Shown piece by piece: positions 50,868-60,232 of a stretch of DNA of 64,000 nt. The notes under the pieces are model-generated. The model did no database searches. It was given only the letters and a program-made list of their open reading frames with translations, and was not told the origin of the DNA. Position 1 is the first letter of the stretch. The number at the start of each line of letters is the position of its first letter. Both the position numbers and the translations under genes were made by a program. This stretch comes from Halobacteria archaeon AArc-dxtr1 (GTDB lineage: Archaea; Halobacteriota; Halobacteria; Halobacteriales; Natrialbaceae). The DNA is taken from positions 62,001-126,000 of the forward strand of contig JAOPJY010000004.1 in assembly GCA_025517425.1 (NCBI GenBank), given 5' to 3'.

Positions 50868-51009
50868 CCGCCGTCTGGGCGCGATTCGCGCTCTGATATC
50901 AATGTCCTACCTGGACTAAATATTGTGTTATACCCCCTCAAAGTCGTGTTAACCATTTCCTACTGATTGTTCCTCATGTTAACGACATTTTAATGCCACT
51001 TGCCGAAAG

Positions 51010-51043
51010 GCTTTTTTGGTCATGAAAATACAGTACCCATAGA
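51010..51043 (+). promoter_or_regulatory. Promoter of sugar dehydrogenase 2
   Basis: gctttttt (51010-51017) about 27-33 bases before ATG 51044, giving a leaderless transcript. acagtaccc (51029-51037) sits close to the ATG, matching the paralogue-1 element. Confidence 0.45.
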
Positions 51044-52798
51044 ATGTGTAGCAAGCACACATCGACACAGACTGACGAAGATCTACGAGCCGAAGAGACG
51101 GACGCTCCCGAATCCTCGCAGCCCGGGGACGCTGCGGCGGATGCAGGGAACGGCCGTCGCCGACTGCTCCAGGGTGCGGGGGCCGCAGCTGGTGCCACTG
51201 CGTTGGCCGGCTGTGCGGACATCGTCGACGATCTCTTAGACGACGAAGACGAACTCGGAGACGAGTGGCACCGCGACATCGATGCGGAGGCCGACCCCGA
51301 CGCTGCCACGGACTGGGACAACTACGAAGTTACCAGCATCCTGACCGTCGACGACCTGATGGCGCTCGACGTCGACCCCGACGACAACATCTGGTACATT
51401 AACCGCGGGGCGAACTTCACTACCCACGGCGACGCTACCTGTCAGGTCGGCTATGTCGACCCCGATACCGAAGAACACACGGTCGCGCTCGAACTCGACG
51501 TGATGGTCGGCTCCGAGGAATTCGTCGACGGCGGCGAAGCCCGTGAGCTGGGTGGACAGGGGGTCGCGATCTGTCCGAACTTCGAGGAGACTGGCCACGT
51601 CTACGTTTACTATCACCCCTCGAGCGAGAACATCGAGGAGATTGACAACCCGTACCACGAGGATATCAACACCTACCTCCAGCAGGTCTCGCGCTTCGAA
51701 TTCGACGGCGAGGAACTCGACCCTGATTCCGAGGAAACGGTTATCCAGATCCCGTTCCAGCTCGACACCTGCTGTCACTACGGTGGCTACCTCGAGTTCG
51801 GTCCGGAAGGATACCTCTACGTCTCCACCGGTGACGACTCCCAGAACGTCGGCAACCCCGACGACGAGGTCAACTGGTTCATGGGCGACGAGCGCGAGGG
51901 AATCATCAACGATCGTCCAGCGCCCGTCTCGGACGCTCAGCGAACCTCCGGCAACACGGCCGACCTCCGCGGAAGCATCCTCCGGATCATCCCCGAAGAG
52001 GACGGTGGCTACACGGTTCCCCCGGACAACCTGTTCCCGTACAGCGAGTACGAAGACGAGATCTCCGAAGGCCTCGTCCGCCCTGAGATCTACTCGATGG
52101 GATTCCGGAATCCGTACGTCATCCACGCCGACGAACACACTGGCAACCTCTGGGTGTCTGACTACGCCAACGACGCGGACTCATGGGACCCAGATCAGGG
52201 GCCGATGGGGATCGCGACACACTTCCACATCTGTGAGCCGATCAACGGCGGCTGGCCATACTTCAAAGCGTTCTACCCGTACCGCGACCGCGACTACGAG
52301 GCTGGCGAGCCAGGTCAGCCGTTCTGGCCCGACAACCTCCGCAACGACTCGCCGAACAACACTGGCCTGGAGAAGCTACCTGACGTCACTCCGGCGACGC
52401 TCTGGCACAGCAACAACTGGGACGACTACACTGACGCTGCGGCGTGGGTCGACATGCCCGTGCCCGGTGAAGTCACGTGGCCCGACCTGCCCGCCTCCGG
52501 CTCGGCGAACGCCGGTATCGCCTACCGATATCCGGACGAACCGGGAGACGGCGCACTCGATCCCTACTTCGAGGGCAAGCAGTTCATCCTGACCCCGTAC
52601 GGCGGCGGCGGGTGGATTGGCTACCTGACCTTCGGCGAGGACGGTTCGGTCGAGGCCAACGACTTCTTGCCTGACAGCGATATCGGTACCCCGACGGACA
52701 TGGAGTCTGACTCTGAGGGTCGGGTTTACGTCATGGAGTACGGCTCCGTCTGGAGCGGCGCAGACAGCCAGATCCACAAGATCGAGTACACCGGATAA
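51044..52798 (+). CDS. Tat lipoprotein, GSDH-like sugar dehydrogenase 2
   Basis: 584 residues. The Tat/lipobox tract [21 protein letters not shown]57 is almost identical to paralogue 1, and the start of the mature chain repeats [20 protein letters not shown]. Propeller: [60 protein letters not shown] and [21 protein letters not shown] blade carries a typical NVGNPDDEVNWFMGDERE insertion, shared with paralogue 3 but not 1. Separated from paralogue 1 by 176 bp; probably own promoter. Confidence 0.88.
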   Translation: MCSKHTSTQTDEDLRAEETDAPESSQPGDAAADAGNGRRRLLQGAGAAAGATALAGCADIVDDLLDDEDELGDEWHRDIDAEADPDAATDWDNYEVTSILTVDDLMALDVDPDDNIWYINRGANFTTHGDATCQVGYVDPDTEEHTVALELDVMVGSEEFVDGGEARELGGQGVAICPNFEETGHVYVYYHPSSENIEEIDNPYHEDINTYLQQVSRFEFDGEELDPDSEETVIQIPFQLDTCCHYGGYLEFGPEGYLYVSTGDDSQNVGNPDDEVNWFMGDEREGIINDRPAPVSDAQRTSGNTADLRGSILRIIPEEDGGYTVPPDNLFPYSEYEDEISEGLVRPEIYSMGFRNPYVIHADEHTGNLWVSDYANDADSWDPDQGPMGIATHFHICEPINGGWPYFKAFYPYRDRDYEAGEPGQPFWPDNLRNDSPNNTGLEKLPDVTPATLWHSNNWDDYTDAAAWVDMPVPGEVTWPDLPASGSANAGIAYRYPDEPGDGALDPYFEGKQFILTPYGGGGWIGYLTFGEDGSVEANDFLPDSDIGTPTDMESDSEGRVYVMEYGSVWSGADSQIHKIEYTG

Positions 52799-53193
52799 CG
52801 TCCGAACCACTCGAACGCGACACCGTTCTTTCTCGATCTCGTTTCTCTACGCTCCTGAGATCGGCTTCGATTCACACCCCTCGTAGTCTGTCCCTTCCTT
52901 GGCGAATCCGTACGTTCCTACGCTCGCCAATCGAAATCAACGCTTATCCGACATCGCCACTACCGCTTGAAGTCATGCGATCTCGCCAGTGAATACGTTA
53001 TTACTCCTCTCCGAATAACATTTAATATATGGCATATAGAGCGGCTACAGCGCGGATTGATTTCGAACTCGGCCACTGCTCCATTCGGGTGTGCTTTCTC
53101 CCTCGACCAGCTTTATGTGACTATCGCTCTCTTGGACCTGTCTTCTAACAATACTAGCAACTTTTCCCACCGACCCTGGGTAGTTTTCGGCAT
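52799..53193. other. AT-richer intergenic stretch before sugar dehydrogenase 3
   Basis: About 395 bases, no credible gene. A strong TATA-like tttaatatat at 53021-53030 lies 164 bases before the ATG, so transcript 3 may have a leader. The candidate reading through 52967-53281 is rejected. Confidence 0.5.
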
Positions 53194-55026
53194 ATGCCCA
53201 ACGATAAGACCACACAGGGCAGTACCGACTCGATCGGCTCAAAGATGCGCCGAGGGCTCTTTCAGGGTGCCGGCGCACTGAGCGCGCTTGGGCTGGCTGG
53301 CTGTCTTGGTGGCGTCGACGAAGAGGAGGAAAACGGTGAGGAGACCGAAAACGGTGAAGAAACCGAAAACGGCGAGGAGACCGAAAACGGCGAGGAACGC
53401 TCCTCGGAGTGGTATCGAGACTTAGACGAGGAGGCAGATTCCGACGCCGCAACCGACTGGGACAACTACGAGGTGACCGAACTCGTCGAGGTCGAGAATC
53501 TGATGGCGATCGACGTCGACCCCGAGGACCGCGTCTGGTATATTAACCGCGGCGACGTCTTCCCGACGTACGGGGACGGAACCTGCCAGATTGGCTGGGT
53601 CGACGCCGACGGCGAACACGAGGTCGCACTCGAACTCGACGTCTCGCTCGGCGCCGTTCCCCAGGACTGGGGCGTCGACGACTGGGAGGAACTGGAGGAG
53701 GCAGAAGAGAACGACGACGACGAAGACGACGATGAGGAAGAGGCCGAACCGCCGGAGATGGCAACCCGTGAACTCGGGGGACAGGGGATCGCGATCGATC
53801 CCGACTTCCAGGACAACGGCTACGTCTACATCTGGTATCATCCCTCCAGCGAGGACCAGACCGAGGTCGACAACCCCTACAACGAGGGGATCTCGATGGC
53901 TAACGCCCACGTGTCTCGGTTCGTCTTCGACGATGGCGAACTCGACCCCGACTCCGAGGAGGTCATCCTCGAGATTCCGTACAACCGAACGACCTGCTGT
54001 CACCACGGCGGCTACCTCGAGTTCGGCCCCGAGGGTGATCTCTACATCACGACTGGTGACAACTCGAACAACGTTGGCAACCCCGACGGCGAAATCGACT
54101 GGTTCATGGGCGACGAGCGTGAGGGCGAGATTCACGGCCGGCCGGCGGCGGTTTCCGACGCCCAGCGCACCTCCGGTAACACCGCCGATCTCCGCGGGAG
54201 CATTCTCCGCATTACACCCACCGAGGACGGCTACGAGGTTCCCGAGGGGAACTTAAAACACGTCCACGAGGACGAACACGACGAGGAGTGGAGCGACGAG
54301 GAGTTCCGTCCCGAGATTTACGCGATGGGCTTTCGGAACCCGTACGTCATCCACGCCGACCAGCATACTGGCAACCTCTGGGTGTCTGACTACGCCAATG
54401 ACGCCGCGAGCTGGGAGGAGGATCAGGGGCCGATGGGGATCGCGACTCATCACCTCATCTGTGACCCGATAAACGGCGGCTGGCCGTACTGCAAGGCGTA
54501 CTACCCCTACCGCTACTACGACTACGAGGCCGACGAGCCGGGACAGCCCTTCTGGCCCGAGAATCTCCGGAACCGCTCGCCGAACAACACCGGCATCGAA
54601 CCCCTGCCGGACTTCACGCCCGCGACGCTCTGGCACAGCAACAACTGGGACGAGTACGAGAACGCGCCCGCGTGGGTCGACATGCCCCGGCCGGGTGAGG
54701 TCTCCTGGCCGGAACTGCCGGCGTCTGGCTCCGCAAACGCCGGCGTCGCCTACCGCTACCCCGACGACCCCGCCGACGGCGCGTTCGACCCCTACTTCGA
54801 GGGCGCGCAGTTCTTCATGACGCCGTTCGTCGAGGGATGGGTCGGCTACGCTCACTTCAACGACGACGGCACGATCGACATCGGTGAGTTCCTCCCCGAG
54901 GAGTTCGCCGTCCCGACCGATATGGAGTACGACTCCCAGGGTCGGGTCTATCTGATGGACTACGGTGAAGGGTTCGGCGGCGACGGCGAGAACGCCGGCA
55001 TTCACCTGATCGAGTACACCGGCTGA
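53194..55026 (+). CDS. Tat lipoprotein, GSDH-like sugar dehydrogenase 3
   Basis: 610 residues. Signal KMRRGLFQGAGALSALGLAG with lipobox Cys37, then an ENGEETE-type repeat (about residues 45-69) and mature chain starting [20 protein letters not shown]. Same fold as the two paralogues: [61 protein letters not shown] second acidic run (WEELEEAEENDDDEDDDEEE, residues about 165-186) is extra. The linker differs from paralogues 1 and 2, so the N-terminus evolved separately. Confidence 0.87.
   Translation: MPNDKTTQGSTDSIGSKMRRGLFQGAGALSALGLAGCLGGVDEEEENGEETENGEETENGEETENGEERSSEWYRDLDEEADSDAATDWDNYEVTELVEVENLMAIDVDPEDRVWYINRGDVFPTYGDGTCQIGWVDADGEHEVALELDVSLGAVPQDWGVDDWEELEEAEENDDDEDDDEEEAEPPEMATRELGGQGIAIDPDFQDNGYVYIWYHPSSEDQTEVDNPYNEGISMANAHVSRFVFDDGELDPDSEEVILEIPYNRTTCCHHGGYLEFGPEGDLYITTGDNSNNVGNPDGEIDWFMGDEREGEIHGRPAAVSDAQRTSGNTADLRGSILRITPTEDGYEVPEGNLKHVHEDEHDEEWSDEEFRPEIYAMGFRNPYVIHADQHTGNLWVSDYANDAASWEEDQGPMGIATHHLICDPINGGWPYCKAYYPYRYYDYEADEPGQPFWPENLRNRSPNNTGIEPLPDFTPATLWHSNNWDEYENAPAWVDMPRPGEVSWPELPASGSANAGVAYRYPDDPADGAFDPYFEGAQFFMTPFVEGWVGYAHFNDDGTIDIGEFLPEEFAVPTDMEYDSQGRVYLMDYGEGFGGDGENAGIHLIEYTG
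53326..53400 (+). repeat. In-frame 18-base tandem repeat in sugar dehydrogenase 3
   Basis: Unit gagaccgaaaacggcgag, about four copies with silent changes (ggtgag/ggtgaa/ggcgag), coding ENGEET units in the lipoprotein linker. Slippage-prone and likely length-variable among strains. Confidence 0.8.
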
Positions 55027-55111
55027 CTCTCGCTCCCTGTCGGATCACTCACCGTACTTCGGACCGATTTCGAACGAAAAGAAACTGCAAATCGAAGCGC
55101 GGATTCGGCGC

Positions 55112-56938
55112 TTACTCCGCTTGCTCGATCTTGATACCGCTGATTTTCGGCCAGTCCTCAACCGATTCTAACAGCACAACGAGCTCTCCATCGTTCACTT
55201 CGACGGTGTGCGTTTCGTCGTAGGCAGTCGCGGGTCCGACCGCTTCGACGATATCGAACTCCTCCATGACGAGCTCGTCGTTGAGGGAGATGTTCGTGAC
55301 TCGTTCGCCGACGTCTTCCTCTCCGTGGAACGACTCTCCGAAGTAAAGCGTCACGTCGTAGGTGCCGTTCTCGAGGGGGAACGTGTACTCGATGTCGGAC
55401 TCCTCGACGCCGTGTTCCTCGCTGCCGTAGAGGTCGTCGTACTCGGTTCCCTCGACGTCGTCGATCCAGTTGCCACCGTCAACATCGCCTTCGATACCGA
55501 TGAACGGCGACTCGCTCGTGAAGGTGGCGCCGTCGGCCTCCATGTCGTCGACGGTTCCACCGGAGGCGTTGTAACCAAACGGTGTCTCGAAGCCGCCGAA
55601 CTCGCGGACCTCGATGGCTTTGAACGCCGTGCTGTCCTCGATCGACTCCGTTTCGATCGAGATGACGTTGTCGGTTACCTCAATGGGGAACGTCTGTGGG
55701 GTCGCGATGAACGCGCCGTCAGCTTCCGCGTAGGGATCGAACTCTGAGAGGACCTCTTCGCCGTTGATCGTCACATCGAAGACACGGTCGCCTTCGCCGC
55801 CTTCACCACTTCCGCCGTCCTCACCGTGCCACGTCTCGGCAAAGTGCAGCGTCACGTTGTACTGGCCGTTCTCGAAGGGGATGTCGAATCCGATATCCCC
55901 TCCCCAGTGCTCCGTGAGGTAAAGTTCGTCGTGCTCGGTGTTTCCGACCTCTTGCTCGTCTCGAACCGCGACGTTGAGATCTCCGGACGCCGTGACCTGC
56001 TCTGGAATGTGTTCGTCGAAGGTGAGTCCGTCGACCTCGACCGGTCCGTAGACACCTTCCTCCTCGTCGGTGTCGCCGTCTTCACCTTCGCCGCCGTTGT
56101 TCAGTCCCCACGGCGCCGAGAGCGGTTCGACGACCGAGGCGTCGACCGTGACGGAGACGTCGGCATCCTCGTCGAAGATACTGTAACTGACGTCGGCGGT
56201 CAACTCGGCTTCCTCCTCGGCGTCGTCAGAGACGTCGACCTCCCAGCTCGCGTCCTGGCTGCCGATGAATCCGTCGAGGTCCGCTCCATCCTCGTCCTCG
56301 ACGCTCCAGCCGTCTGGCACGCTGAGTTCGACGGTTCCCGAATCGATGGCGACGTTGTACGGACTGTCGATCGTCGCCTCCACGGTGTTCTCTCCGACGA
56401 CGACCTGGACGGGGTCGTCGTCGAAGCTGAGGAGGGGGTGGGGATCGTCGCCGATGACGGGCTCGACGGTGAACGCGCCCATCTCGTCGTCGTCGTCGGT
56501 GAATACGCCGTAATCGTACTCGTCAGGGGTGAGGTCCTCTGTGCCCGCGTCGAAGCTGACGGTGTCCTCCTCGCCGCCGTCGAGTTCGAGGTCCTGTTCT
56601 CCCTCGACGTCGCCGTCGACGTGGAACTCGACGGTCTGTTCGCCGCTGTCCTCGCCGGTGTTCTCGATGGTCGCCTCGACCGAGACGCTGTCGCCGCGGG
56701 TGACGCTCTCCTCGGCCACTTCGAGGTCGGTCACGTCGAAAGAAGCCGGTTCGGGCTCGTCGTCGTCACCATTTGCGTCGTCGCCGTTGGCATCGTCGCC
56801 GTTCTCGTCGTCATCGTCGTCTCCCCCGAGACAGCCGGCCAGCACGCCGGCAACGCCAGTGGCACCGACACCCTGTAACACGCGTCGTCGGGATGCTCGG
56901 TCCGCCACAGACTCGTCTCGCTCCTGGTCAGTTGTCAT
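55112..56938 (-). CDS. Tat lipoprotein with CARDB-like and two malectin domains
   Basis: 608 residues. Signal SRRRVLQGVGATGVAGVLAG, lipobox Cys36. After a DDDENGDDANGDD linker, a CARDB-like domain (FDVTDLEVAEESVTRGDSVS, TIENTGEDSGEQTVEFHVDG) and a further beta segment, then two malectin-like domains (about 295-430 and 452-607): QYNVTLHFAETWHGED and FEDVTINGEE-like segments, and TYDVTLYFGESFHGEEDVGE. Malectins bind disaccharides, so a cell-surface sugar-binding role is inferred. Convergent with sugar dehydrogenase 3. Confidence 0.82.
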   Translation of the reverse strand: MTTDQERDESVADRASRRRVLQGVGATGVAGVLAGCLGGDDDDDENGDDANGDDANGDDDEPEPASFDVTDLEVAEESVTRGDSVSVEATIENTGEDSGEQTVEFHVDGDVEGEQDLELDGGEEDTVSFDAGTEDLTPDEYDYGVFTDDDDEMGAFTVEPVIGDDPHPLLSFDDDPVQVVVGENTVEATIDSPYNVAIDSGTVELSVPDGWSVEDEDGADLDGFIGSQDASWEVDVSDDAEEEAELTADVSYSIFDEDADVSVTVDASVVEPLSAPWGLNNGGEGEDGDTDEEEGVYGPVEVDGLTFDEHIPEQVTASGDLNVAVRDEQEVGNTEHDELYLTEHWGGDIGFDIPFENGQYNVTLHFAETWHGEDGGSGEGGEGDRVFDVTINGEEVLSEFDPYAEADGAFIATPQTFPIEVTDNVISIETESIEDSTAFKAIEVREFGGFETPFGYNASGGTVDDMEADGATFTSESPFIGIEGDVDGGNWIDDVEGTEYDDLYGSEEHGVEESDIEYTFPLENGTYDVTLYFGESFHGEEDVGERVTNISLNDELVMEEFDIVEAVGPATAYDETHTVEVNDGELVVLLESVEDWPKISGIKIEQAE

Positions 56939-56964
56939 ACATATCTGTCCGCGGTACCACTTCC

Positions 56965-56973
56965 AAATAAATC
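56965..56973 (-). promoter_or_regulatory. TATA box of malectin gene
   Basis: On the minus strand, tttattt is 27-33 bases before ATG 56938, with a short aagtggtaccgcgg stretch between. Consistent with a leaderless transcript. Confidence 0.5.
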
Positions 56974-57006
56974 TATTGCTCCCGAAATTAGCCGGGTTAG
57001 GGCCTC

Positions 57007-58125
57007 TCAGACCGTCTCGATCCAGCCGCCGTCTGCGTCGGAGCGCTCGACGGCGTCGAGTAACTCCTGGACACGGTAGCCATCGGCGAACGAGGGCGTG
57101 TGCTCTTCACCGTCGCGAACCGCCGAGAGGAACTCGTAGTTCGCGTGGACGAACGTGTGCTCCCAGCCCAGTACGTGACCCGGCGGCCACCAGTGGTCGA
57201 CGTAGGGGTCGCTCTCTTCTGTGACCATGATCGTCTTGAAGCCCCGATCGTCGGCGCCGCGGTACTCCAGTTCGTTCAGTTTCTCGATCGTAAACCGCAG
57301 GCTCCCTTCGGAGCCGTTGATCTCCATGCTCAGATCGTTCTTGTGACCCGTCGCGAACCGGGAGGCCTCGACGGTCGCCGTGGCGCCGTTTTCGAGCTCC
57401 GCGTGAGCGGTGAAGGCGTCGTCAACGGTGACGTCTCGCATCTCGGAGCCGTCTTCCGTCGGGCGCTCGTCGACGAACGTCTGGAGGTTGCCGTTGATGC
57501 GCTCGACGGGGCCGGCCTGCTCGCCGACGAGGAATCGGACGAGGTCTAACGTGTGCGATCCCAGATCGCCGAGGGCGCCGCTGCCGGCGTACTCCTCTTC
57601 GAGTCGCCAGCTCCAGGGCGCCTCGGGATCGACGAGCCAGTCCTGGAGGTACTGGCCGCGCACGTGGTGAATCTCGCCGAGTTCGCCCGACTGGATCAGG
57701 TTGCGGGCGTACTGTATGGCGGGAATGAATCGGTAGTTGAAGGTGACGCCGGCGGTTCCTGCCGAGTCAGAAGCCGCATCGCGCATCGCCTCCGCCCCCT
57801 CGATCGTGTGGGCCAGGGGTTTCTCGGAGAACACCGATGCCCCTTCTTCCAGCGCGGCGACGGAGGGCTCTTCGTGGAGCCAGTTCGGCCCCAGATTGTA
57901 GAGAACGTCGACCTCGTCGACGACCTCCTCCCAGTCGGTCGCGATCCGGTCGAAGCCGTACAGATCGGCGGCTTCTTCCAGTGCCTCCTCGTTGCGCCCG
58001 ATCAGGACGTCCAGTTCGACCTCGGGGGCGTCCGGGAAGAACATCGGGAGCCGCTGTAAGGCGTTGGAGTGTGCCTTACCCATGAATCGATACCCCAGCA
58101 TGCCGATGGAGAGTGGTTCGCTCAT
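57007..58125 (-). CDS. Gfo/Idh/MocA-family oxidoreductase
   Basis: 372 residues from ATG 58125. Rossmann: SIGMLGYRFMGKAHSNALQR, VLIGRNEEALEEAADLYGFD. EKP motif SEKPLAHTIEGAEAM near residue 97, then GVTFNYRFIPAIQYARNLIQ, SGALGDLGSHTLDLVRFLVG (family C-terminal domain with His) and YVDHWWPPGHVLGWEHTFVH. NAD(P)-dependent oxidation or reduction of a sugar, inositol or 3-keto sugar. No signal peptide: cytoplasmic. Follows the isomerase gene by 10 bp, so an operon. A longer frame to 58185 is not used. Confidence 0.92.
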   Translation of the reverse strand: MSEPLSIGMLGYRFMGKAHSNALQRLPMFFPDAPEVELDVLIGRNEEALEEAADLYGFDRIATDWEEVVDEVDVLYNLGPNWLHEEPSVAALEEGASVFSEKPLAHTIEGAEAMRDAASDSAGTAGVTFNYRFIPAIQYARNLIQSGELGEIHHVRGQYLQDWLVDPEAPWSWRLEEEYAGSGALGDLGSHTLDLVRFLVGEQAGPVERINGNLQTFVDERPTEDGSEMRDVTVDDAFTAHAELENGATATVEASRFATGHKNDLSMEINGSEGSLRFTIEKLNELEYRGADDRGFKTIMVTEESDPYVDHWWPPGHVLGWEHTFVHANYEFLSAVRDGEEHTPSFADGYRVQELLDAVERSDADGGWIETV

Positions 58126-58135
58126 CGTGATCACC

Positions 58136-59104
58136 TTAGACCCAGTATGCGTCGCCGGGCTGACTTTCGAACACCGCGCGTTCAAGCATATCGATTCCCT
58201 TCTCGAGCCCCTCGAGCGAGGAGGTAAGCGAGTCCTCGTGCTCGATCGAGATGGCGCCGTCGTAGCCGACCATCCGCAGCGTCGAGACGACGTTCTTCCA
58301 GAACTCCTCGCCGTGGCCGTAGCCGATCGAACGGAACAGCCAGGATCGGTTGACCTCGTCCGTGTACGGCGTCATGTCGAGGACCCCCTTCTGTCGGACT
58401 TCTGGCTCGTAGACCTTTGCGTCCTTGGCGTGGACGTGGTGGATGGCGTCCTCGCGCCCGAGGGTTCGGATACACTCACTAATGTCGATTCCTTGCCAGA
58501 TAAGGTGGGAGGGATCTAAGTTCGCCCCGATGCGGTCGCCGGTCTCCTCGCGCAGGCGAAGCAGTCCGCGGGGTTCGTAGACGAGCATGTTGGGGTGCAT
58601 CTCGAGGCCGACGTTGACGCCGTGGTCCTCGGCGAAGTCGGCGATTTCAGACCAGTACGGAATCGCGACCTCCTCCCACTGATACTCGTGGGCCTCTAGG
58701 TGCTCGTTTGGCCACGGAGCAGTGAGCCAGTTTGGCACCTGGGCGCTCTCACTTCCACCAGGCAGCCCCGAGAACGTCGTGACGTTCTCGACGCCGAGCT
58801 GGGAGGCCAGTCGGATGGTTTCGCGAAGTTCTTCGTCGTCGTGAGCGGCGCGCTCGTCGTCTGGATGGATCGGATTGTTGTGCGTCGACAGGGCAGAGAT
58901 ATACAGATCGTGTTCGTCGAGCATCGCCTGGAGTTCCTCCTGGGCGTCCTCGTTGTCGAGGTACTCGTCGCGAGGCAGATGGTCGTCACCGGTGAAGCCG
59001 CCACACCCAATCTCGACTGCGCCCACGCCCCGGTCGGCGAGTTTGGCCAACGCGTCGGGAAGCGGATCGTCGCTGAGTGCCACGGTCAGCACGCCTAATT
59101 CCAT
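58136..59104 (-). CDS. TIM-barrel sugar isomerase/epimerase (xylose isomerase-like)
   Basis: 322 residues, no signal. VEIGCGGFTGDDHLPRDEYL, HDLYISALSTHNNPIHPDDE, VNVGLEMHPNMLVYEPRGLL, IGANLDPSHLIWQGIDISEC and HHVHAKDAKVYEPEVRQ carry the family's metal-binding Glu/His/Asp pattern (E..H, D, H). Cytoplasmic, and in one operon with Gfo/Idh/MocA downstream. Substrate probably a keto-sugar or inositol derivative; not decided. Confidence 0.9.
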   Translation of the reverse strand: MELGVLTVALSDDPLPDALAKLADRGVGAVEIGCGGFTGDDHLPRDEYLDNEDAQEELQAMLDEHDLYISALSTHNNPIHPDDERAAHDDEELRETIRLASQLGVENVTTFSGLPGGSESAQVPNWLTAPWPNEHLEAHEYQWEEVAIPYWSEIADFAEDHGVNVGLEMHPNMLVYEPRGLLRLREETGDRIGANLDPSHLIWQGIDISECIRTLGREDAIHHVHAKDAKVYEPEVRQKGVLDMTPYTDEVNRSWLFRSIGYGHGEEFWKNVVSTLRMVGYDGAISIEHEDSLTSSLEGLEKGIDMLERAVFESQPGDAYWV

Positions 59105-59128
59105 ATCCGAAACGTCGATGCCAATTAC

Positions 59129-59138
59129 CTAAAATATG
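59129..59138 (-). promoter_or_regulatory. TATA box of isomerase-oxidoreductase operon
   Basis: Minus-strand catattttagg centred about 30 bases before ATG 59104. A leaderless transcript for the two-gene operon is the likely reading. Confidence 0.55.
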
Positions 59139-59210
59139 ATGGTTTCGCTCGCCCGCAGGCCGGCTCAGCCTGATGCTACCGCGCGATCGAATCGGTTTTC
59201 GTCCTGTTCG

Positions 59211-60038
59211 CTACTCGCTGACGACGAAGATGTTCCCCTGCATCTGTGCGTGGGGCAAGCAGCGGTAGTAGGTCATCTCCGACGATGCAGTAAACTCGAG
59301 TGTCTGCTCGTCGTCGTTGGTCAGTTCGGTCGCGTAGTCGTCGACGATCTCTTCGTTCTGGTCCCAGAGTTCGACGTTGTGTGAATCACCGTCGCCGTTC
59401 TCCCAGGTAAACTCGTACTCCTGTCCTTCGAACAGCACCAGCGTCGCGTTGGTTTCACCCTCGATCATCTCGGGTTCCATACCGTCCCAGCCACCTCTGG
59501 TCCCTTCGACGCGGATCGACTCGACGTCTTCCCACTCGCTGGCATCGATCAGTTCGATCGTCGCCGTTTCGTCGTCGTCGTCGCTGTAGACGCCGTATTC
59601 TATCTCTCCAGAACCGTGTTCGCTGGTATCGACGTCGAACTCGACCGTTTCCTCGTCTCCGCCGTCGAGGGAGACCGTCTGCACGTCGGTGGCATCGCCG
59701 TCGACACGGAGTTCGATGTCTTGCTCCCCGTCCTCGTCCCCGACGTTTGCGATCGTTGCACTCACGTCGACCATCTCGTCGGCCGGAACGGTGATGTCTC
59801 CGGGACTGAGATCGTCCACGTCGAACGACGCAGCTTCCGGCTCTCCGTTGCCGTTGTCGTCGCCATTCTCGTCGTCACCGTTTGCGTCGTCGCCGTTGCC
59901 GTCGTCGTCGCCATTCTCGTCGTCGTCGCCGAGACAACCGGCGAGTAATCCAGTCATACCGACCGCACCCATTCCCTGTAGGACACGTCTTCGATAGCGC
60001 AGTCTATCCGTATTTACAGCCGTTCGGTCGTCTTTGGC
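59211..60038 (-). CDS. Tat lipoprotein with CARDB-like and cupredoxin domains (1)
   Basis: 275 residues from ATG 60038. RYRRRVLQGMGAVGMTGLLA with lipobox Cys36. Asp/Gly/Asn linker (ENGDDDGNGDDANGDDENGD), a CARDB-like domain (FDVDDLSPGDITVPADEMVD) and a C-terminal cupredoxin: FTWENGDGDSHNVELWDQNE supplies the first His and YYRCLPHAQMQGN gives Cys, His, Met (C-x2-H-x2-M, amicyanin-like). A blue-copper electron carrier at the cell surface, probably. Start at 60038 is supported by a TATA box about 30 bases upstream (gcttatt, 60066-60072), which makes the longer frame to 60074 unlikely. Confidence 0.85.
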   Translation of the reverse strand, partial: AKDDRTAVNTDRLRYRRRVLQGMGAVGMTGLLAGCLGDDDENGDDDGNGDDANGDDENGDDNGNGEPEAASFDVDDLSPGDITVPADEMVDVSATIANVGDEDGEQDIELRVDGDATDVQTVSLDGGDEETVEFDVDTSEHGSGEIEYGVYSDDDDETATIELIDASEWEDVESIRVEGTRGGWDGMEPEMIEGETNATLVLFEGQEYEFTWENGDGDSHNVELWDQNEEIVDDYATELTNDDEQTLEFTASSEMTYYRCLPHAQMQGNIFVVSE

Positions 60039-60232
60039 CATGTAATCTTTCATCCGTTTAGGATGAATAAGCATATTGGTTCACCTCGTGAATTGTGAAC
60101 ACACGTTTCGGGTCGGCGCGCTACGCGTCCGGTTCCCCTGCGCATGAACATCTTACGGCCAAATTCTCGCTCTTCAGAACGGGGTGAATAGCATGCGGCC
60201 CGATATGGCCGGCCCGGTAGAACCGATCTCCG

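Noticed and set aside
52967-53281. Frame before sugar dehydrogenase 3
   Set aside because: AT-rich, no haloarchaeal character, and it overlaps the real start.
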